A stretch of DNA of 19,268 nucleotides from positions 1 to 19,268 of the forward strand of contig VHBD01000011.1 in the NCBI GenBank assembly GCA_016872125.1, in the 5' to 3' direction. This DNA comes from Sphingomonadales bacterium. Its GTDB lineage: Bacteria > Bacteroidota > Bacteroidia > UBA7662. Shown piece after piece: positions 15,473 through 19,268 of the stretch. The position numbers and the translations under genes are program-made. The first letter of the stretch is position 1. Each line of letters opens with the position of its first letter. The notes below the pieces were generated by a model, which saw only the letters and a list, made by a program, of their open reading frames with translations, was not told the DNA's origin and ran no database searches.

Positions 15473-16564
15473 CTACTCTGAAGGCTCTAATTCTTGATTT
15501 GACCTTGATTTAACCAAGGCATGGGCCGCCAAATCTTCTTGCTCAGCCCGCATACGGATACGATCCAAAGCGCAAAATATGGAATGCAAAAGCGAGGATG
15601 GGCTGGCCTTGCGTTCAGCTGCCTTTTCAAAAGCGGGTCCATGATCCGGAGAACAACGAACGATGGGAAGCCCAGCGGTAAAATTTACCCCATGTTCAAA
15701 AGCCAAGGTCTTGAAAGGAATAAGGACTTGGTCATGGTACATCCCCAAGACCGCATCAAATTTGGACCAAGCCCCGGTTCCCCAAAACCCATCGGCACCG
15801 TAGGGACCGAAAACCAACATCCCCTGTTCCCTCATCTGCCGAATGGCCGGTTGGATGATGTTCATTTCTTCTTGGCCCAGGAGGCCGCCGTCACCCGCAT
15901 GGGGATTTAGACCAAGCACAGCAATTCGTGGCTTGTTAATGGCATAATCCAGAGCCAGCGAGGATTGCATTTCCTTGATTTTGTGTACAAATGATGCCTG
16001 GGTAATTCGTTCGGGAACCTCCTGCAGCGGTACATGCCCGGTCAAGGTGGCCACCCTCAAGGAATCCGCTACCAACCACATCAAGGATTTGGCCTGAGCT
16101 GCACCGTGCGATCGAGAGGCATCTTCGAGAAACTCGGTATGTCCAGGGAATTGAAATTCCTCGGACTGCATAAGATTCTTATCTATCGGCAAGGTCACCA
16201 ATCCATGGATACGACCGTGGAGGCAATCGACCGTAGCTCGATGGAGAGAAATCCTTGCAAAACGCGATAATTTAGGATCAGCCACTCCCGGTTGGATGTT
16301 GAGCTCTTCTTGCCAACAATTGATCAAATTGAATTTACGAGGATGGGCCTGGGATGACTCCTGAATCATGTTGTAATTCCAATCCTGCAGGCCCATGTCT
16401 TTGCGGTAAAAGCCTACCACTTTGCCCGATGCGTACAATATGGGGGTACACATTTGCAATATCCGAGGATCGGTAAAAATCTTCATTAACAATGGAAGAC
16501 CCACACCGTTAAGGTCTCCTGAACTGAAGCCAATGACCTTCTTAGGCTCTAAATTGGAGGTCAT
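15473..16564 (-). CDS. pdxA: 4-hydroxythreonine-4-phosphate dehydrogenase
   Basis: Oxidises 4-phosphohydroxy-L-threonine with NAD(P), on the way to pyridoxal 5'-phosphate (DXP-dependent pathway). The 363-aa length is slightly above the 330 typical of Escherichia coli, partly through extra sequence at the C-terminus. Motifs: GDLNGVGLPLLMK at 16-28, PGHTEFL with His142-Thr143 for substrate phosphate, and three metal-binding histidines at 177 (TLTGHVPL), 222 (NPHAGDGGLLGQEE) and 277 (GMYHDQVLIPFK). The SPDHGPAF segment near 305 is also conserved. The ATG at 16564 overlaps the pepA stop as ATGA, so translation is probably coupled. The partner PdxJ is not in the window. Confidence 0.95.
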   Translation of the reverse strand: MTSNLEPKKVIGFSSGDLNGVGLPLLMKIFTDPRILQMCTPILYASGKVVGFYRKDMGLQDWNYNMIQESSQAHPRKFNLINCWQEELNIQPGVADPKLSRFARISLHRATVDCLHGRIHGLVTLPIDKNLMQSEEFQFPGHTEFLEDASRSHGAAQAKSLMWLVADSLRVATLTGHVPLQEVPERITQASFVHKIKEMQSSLALDYAINKPRIAVLGLNPHAGDGGLLGQEEMNIIQPAIRQMREQGMLVFGPYGADGFWGTGAWSKFDAVLGMYHDQVLIPFKTLAFEHGVNFTAGLPIVRCSPDHGPAFEKAAERKASPSSLLHSIFCALDRIRMRAEQEDLAAHALVKSRSNQELEPSE

Positions 16565-16565
16565 T
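16550..16565 (-). repeat. 16-base direct repeat copy at the pdxA start
   Basis: AATGACCTCCAATTTA on the minus strand, covering the pdxA ATG (16562-16564) and the codons for MTSNL. It is an exact match to the fabH start region at 14671-14686. Here it also includes the last bases of pepA. Confidence 0.6.
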
Positions 16566-18096
16566 GTGATTTTTTGTTGAATTTGGAGGAAGCGCGAGAG
16601 ACGGCCGCTTGGACAGGAGCCTTGGGCATCAAGGCCCGATGACGCAAGTATGCATACAGTAAGCGAACCCCATGACCGGTACCGTGTTTGCAGCGGTATG
16701 TACTCTCTGCATCAAGAAAGGCAGGCCCGGCAATATCCAAATGAAGCCAAGGGTAATTAGTAAAATGTTCAAGGAATTTGGCTGCGGTGATCGCTCCCGC
16801 TTCCCTACCACCTATATTCTTGAGGTCAGCCACGGATGTTTTGATCATTTCACCGTACTCCTCCCAGATAGGCATGGGCACAAGCCTTTCATAACAACGA
16901 AATCCTGCATCCACCATAGCCTGCGTCTGGGCCCGATCAGCCGTTCCCATGCAAGGCGTGGCATGTGAACTCAAAGCCATCACAGCTGAGCCCGTGAGGG
17001 TAGCCAGATCCACCACCAATTCGGGCTTGAATCTCTTGGCATAATGCAGGGCATCCGCCAAGATCAAACGTCCCTCCGCATCGGTGTTCAAAACCTCCAC
17101 CGTGGTACCGTCCGAAATTCGAATTATATCTCCAGGGGCATAGGCATCCCCTCCAGGCCGATTGTCCGTAGCGGGGACCAAGGCAATTACATAAACCGGT
17201 AATCTGTTCTTAGCGATGGCTTGCATGGTTGCACCCACAGCGGCTGCACCGGCCATATCGCATTTCATAGAATCCATACTTCCCGCTGTGGGCTTAAGGC
17301 TAAGACCTCCCGTATCGTAAACCACCCCTTTACCGACCAAGACTATGGGCTGTTTGTTGACTGCGCCCGTTGGTTTATACTCCATGATGGTAAAAGTCGG
17401 TGGACGAACTGATCCACGGTTCACCGCCAAGATCCCCCCCATGCCCTCCTGCTGAATTCGGGCATGGTTCCAGACATTTACCTTGAACCCGGACTCTTTA
17501 CCCATGGCCTTGAAGGCCTTTGCCAATTCCACCGCCCCCAAAACCGATTGAGGCTCATTCACCAAATCCCTTGCCTTGAAAACGGCACGGCAAAGCTCCA
17601 AAAGTTCCAATAATACCTCCTTCCCAAGGTTAACAGGATGTACTGTAAGGCGTTTCAATTCCTTTTCGGTGGAAGCTTTACCCGCTGCAGATTTTTTGGA
17701 AGACTTGAGGTAGTGGTCAAATCGATATGAACTCAAAAGCAAACCTTCCAAGAGGGCTTCATGGCCTTGGGATGGTTGAAACTCGGTCTGAAGGCATTTG
17801 ATTTTGTGTCCTTTACAAAGGCGCTCCAAACGATAACCCGCCTTTCTGAATTCTTCCAAAGCCCGATATTCCCCATCAACCCCATAACGAGTTGCCGCTT
17901 GGCGAGCAATGTACAGCCAAGCTGCCCCGGGAGCGAGGGCTACTTGGATCCATTCACCTTCAGGATAACCGTGATGCTCCATCACCTTAAGCCAATCAGC
18001 AGGCAAGGATGAGGCTTTAAGGGTAGCAAGATCCCCGTAAACCTTGGCGATGGCTGCTGAGGTAGGAGCCTTGGAAAACTTAAGTTCAGGAATCAT
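16561..18096 (-). CDS. M17-family leucyl aminopeptidase
   Basis: Cytosolic two-metal aminopeptidase that releases N-terminal residues from peptides. From the ATG at 18096 the product is 511 aa. The divergent N-terminal domain spans about 1-165. The catalytic domain begins with the Lys-containing GKGVVYDTGGLSLKP, then SMDSMKCDMAGAAAV, NRPGGDAYAPGD, and the M17 signature NTDAEGRLILADAL, so the Lys, Asp and Glu metal ligands and the bicarbonate-site Arg are present. A longer form starts at an ATG at 18123 (MLQTRNRTN). I prefer 18096 because it leaves a 34-base leader after the transporter gene and begins with a normal MIPELKFSK. The stop overlaps the pdxA start. The family usually forms hexamers. 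Confidence 0.93.
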   Translation of the reverse strand: MIPELKFSKAPTSAAIAKVYGDLATLKASSLPADWLKVMEHHGYPEGEWIQVALAPGAAWLYIARQAATRYGVDGEYRALEEFRKAGYRLERLCKGHKIKCLQTEFQPSQGHEALLEGLLLSSYRFDHYLKSSKKSAAGKASTEKELKRLTVHPVNLGKEVLLELLELCRAVFKARDLVNEPQSVLGAVELAKAFKAMGKESGFKVNVWNHARIQQEGMGGILAVNRGSVRPPTFTIMEYKPTGAVNKQPIVLVGKGVVYDTGGLSLKPTAGSMDSMKCDMAGAAAVGATMQAIAKNRLPVYVIALVPATDNRPGGDAYAPGDIIRISDGTTVEVLNTDAEGRLILADALHYAKRFKPELVVDLATLTGSAVMALSSHATPCMGTADRAQTQAMVDAGFRCYERLVPMPIWEEYGEMIKTSVADLKNIGGREAGAITAAKFLEHFTNYPWLHLDIAGPAFLDAESTYRCKHGTGHGVRLLYAYLRHRALMPKAPVQAAVSRASSKFNKKSQ

Positions 18097-18130
18097 ATTC
18101 GTTCTATTTCTTGTTTGTAACATCGATTAA

Positions 18131-18931
18131 CTACAAGGCGCCTAGCCATTTTTCAAGTAGGAATCCCGCTATAAAAGATAATGTTGCGGCAGCTGATCCC
18201 AACACCAAAGTCTCCAGCATTCCTCGCCACGGGGTGATATTCGTTACCCTGGATTTCATCCAACCAATCACCACAAAGCCTACCGAAGTCATCGCCGTTG
18301 CTATCCAAAACAAGGTAAGCGGTGCAGCAAGATGAAGACCTGATGGGTTCCAAAATGCATGCACCACAAAAGCCAGCAAAGGAACAGTGCCCACCACCAC
18401 GAAGGAGGCAAAGGTGGCGGCAGCCGATGCCAAAGGGGATCGGGTATCTTCGACCATTTCCAGTTCTTCTTTCATCATGACATCAATCCAACGCTCTTTG
18501 TCCGCGGTAATGGTATCCACCACCTTGTCCAAAAGGTCCCCTTCGAACCCCTTCCTTGCGTAAATCTCCCTAATTTCTTCGCGCTCCTTCTCTGGCAAAT
18601 GATCCACTTCCCAGGCCTCAATTTCACGATGTTTCCGGTAATTATCGCGTTCGGTTTGTTTACTGAGGTAAGCGCCCACACTCATTGCGAATCCGTCTGC
18701 AATAAGGTTGGCCAAGCCCAGGATCAAAACCACCGCGGTGGAAAGCCCAGCCCCCGCTGCAGCGGATACCACCGCAAAAGTGGTGACAGAACCGTCAATT
18801 CCGCCATAAACCAATTCTCCCATATACCTGGAGACAGACAAAGGAAGGCCGGTATCCGTGCCATGCAAGGAAGTTTCGTGTTGATGATGGGGCGGATGCC
18901 CTGATCGGGAGGTATCAGCGTTCTTGGTCAA
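18131..18931 (-). CDS. VIT1/CCC1-family metal transporter
   Basis: Membrane protein of the vacuolar iron transporter family, which moves Fe(II) or Mn(II) by proton exchange; bacterial members probably export or store metal. The 266-aa product has a His-rich cytosolic N-terminal tail (residues 9-28, with His12, 15, 16, 18 and 23). The family motif YGGIDGSVTTFAVVS comes next with Asp46 in the first membrane segment, then a second segment at about 64-90. A charged Glu/Lys-rich cytoplasmic domain (about 92-163) suits metal binding, and three C-terminal membrane segments follow (about 170-192, 203-224, 241-259). It is the first gene of the minus-strand run, 34 bases before the aminopeptidase ATG. 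The ion cannot be told from sequence. Confidence 0.88.
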   Translation of the reverse strand: MTKNADTSRSGHPPHHQHETSLHGTDTGLPLSVSRYMGELVYGGIDGSVTTFAVVSAAAGAGLSTAVVLILGLANLIADGFAMSVGAYLSKQTERDNYRKHREIEAWEVDHLPEKEREEIREIYARKGFEGDLLDKVVDTITADKERWIDVMMKEELEMVEDTRSPLASAAATFASFVVVGTVPLLAFVVHAFWNPSGLHLAAPLTLFWIATAMTSVGFVVIGWMKSRVTNITPWRGMLETLVLGSAAATLSFIAGFLLEKWLGAL

Positions 18932-18972
18932 GGGAAATACGGGACTTCTTCGGTAATTTCAAGATTCAAGCA

Positions 18973-18980
18973 CGAAGATA
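18973..18980 (-). promoter_or_regulatory. possible -7 promoter box for the minus-strand gene run
   Basis: TATCTTCG on the minus strand is one base off the Bacteroidota -7 consensus TAnnTTTG, 41 bases before the transporter ATG. No TTG -33 element stands at the usual spacing. The divergent gap 18932-19073 must hold promoters for both directions; on the plus strand only TATATTCA at 19007-19014 is vaguely similar. I see no operator or riboswitch. Confidence 0.25.
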
Positions 18981-19073
18981 CAATTCGAACGAGCTCGCAT
19001 CGAGCCTATATTCACAAGCCTTGAGACGACCTTTCGTAGCGAAACCAACCCAAACCCTGAAAATACCCCACCA

Positions 19074-19268
19074 ATGACCGTAGCAATTGATTTTGACGGA
19101 GTCCTGCACCGATACAGCGAAGGATGGAAGGACGGGCAAATTTACGATGAACCCGTAGAAGGTAGTCGTGAGGCCTTGCAAGCCATGAAAGACATGGGTT
19201 GGAAAATTTATATCTTCTCCACCCGTAGTAACAAATTGTACCACAAAGACCAAGAAAAAGCCCAAGAT
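19074..19268 (+). CDS. HAD-superfamily hydrolase (5' part only)
   Basis: Start of a small haloacid-dehalogenase-like phosphatase. The ATG at 19074 opens 65 codons that run to the window edge without a stop. Motif I, DFDGV, is at 6-10, with Asp6 as the expected nucleophile and Asp8 as the acid/base. Motif II is near Ser49-Thr50 in FSTRSN. Short spacing between the motifs (about 40 residues) means no C1 cap in the visible part. The substrate cannot be judged from this fragment. It is divergent from the transporter gene across a 142-base gap. Confidence 0.8.
   Translation, partial: MTVAIDFDGVLHRYSEGWKDGQIYDEPVEGSREALQAMKDMGWKIYIFSTRSNKLYHKDQEKAQD

Noticed and set aside
19032..19044. Inverted repeat TTTCG-TAG-CGAAA upstream of the HAD gene as an operator
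   Set aside because: Only 5 bases per arm with a 3-base gap and no second copy in the window; chance is likely.
1..19268. CRISPR array, insertion sequence, tRNA/rRNA gene, toxin-antitoxin pair, phage or defence genes
   Set aside because: No regular repeats with spacers, transposase motifs, tRNA-like cloverleaf or defence domains were seen on either strand; almost all sequence is taken up by recognisable housekeeping genes.

Overview
The window looks like chromosomal DNA of a member of the Bacteroidota. This rests on several points: an L32 protein of the Bacteroidota type; a bacterial geranylgeranylglyceryl-phosphate-synthase family enzyme of the kind found in that phylum; the gene order pdxA - DUF177 - rpmF - fabH - efp - accB - accC; promoter-like motifs of the TAnnTTTG type; and little use of Shine-Dalgarno sequences. 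It is densely packed, mostly housekeeping sequence. I see no tRNA, rRNA, CRISPR array, insertion sequence, integrase or defence island, and no non-coding stretch over 300 bases; the longest gaps are 5269-5380 and 18932-19073.

Left part (1-6070): the 5' portion of ribBA (riboflavin synthesis) runs off the left edge on the minus strand. Diverging from it is an O-antigen ligase/polymerase-like membrane protein, whose 3' end overlaps by 62 bases the convergent gene for a GGGP/HepGP-synthase-like enzyme (an archaeal-type ether-lipid enzyme). Head to head with that gene, 3 bases away, starts an uncharacterised secreted protein of about 513 aa. It is followed 13 bases later by a polytopic membrane protein resembling the DUF6427 group. 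purQ (purine synthesis) then stands alone and converges on the next block with touching stop codons.

Main part (6067-18931): twelve minus-strand genes are tightly packed. In transcription order they are a VIT1/CCC1-type metal transporter, an M17 leucyl aminopeptidase, pdxA (pyridoxal phosphate), a DUF177 protein, rpmF, fabH, efp, accB, accC, an Nfu-type Fe-S carrier, methylmalonyl-CoA mutase and meaB. Two junctions (pepA/pdxA and accC/nfu) are ATGA overlaps, and most others have gaps under 50 bases, so polycistronic transcription is likely. Metabolically the block joins malonyl-CoA formation (AccB, AccC) and fatty-acid initiation (FabH) to translation factors, and ends in B12-dependent propionate/succinate metabolism (mutase plus its GTPase chaperone).

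The most unusual gene is the methylmalonyl-CoA mutase: one uninterrupted 1125-aa reading frame in which a degenerate small-subunit (MutA-like) region is joined directly to a full catalytic, B12-binding large subunit. At the right edge a plus-strand HAD-superfamily phosphatase begins and is cut by the window end. I found no convincing new multi-gene system. The candidates worth a second look are the mutase fusion, the secreted/membrane gene pair at 2775-5268, and a 16-base exact repeat at the start codons of fabH and pdxA.
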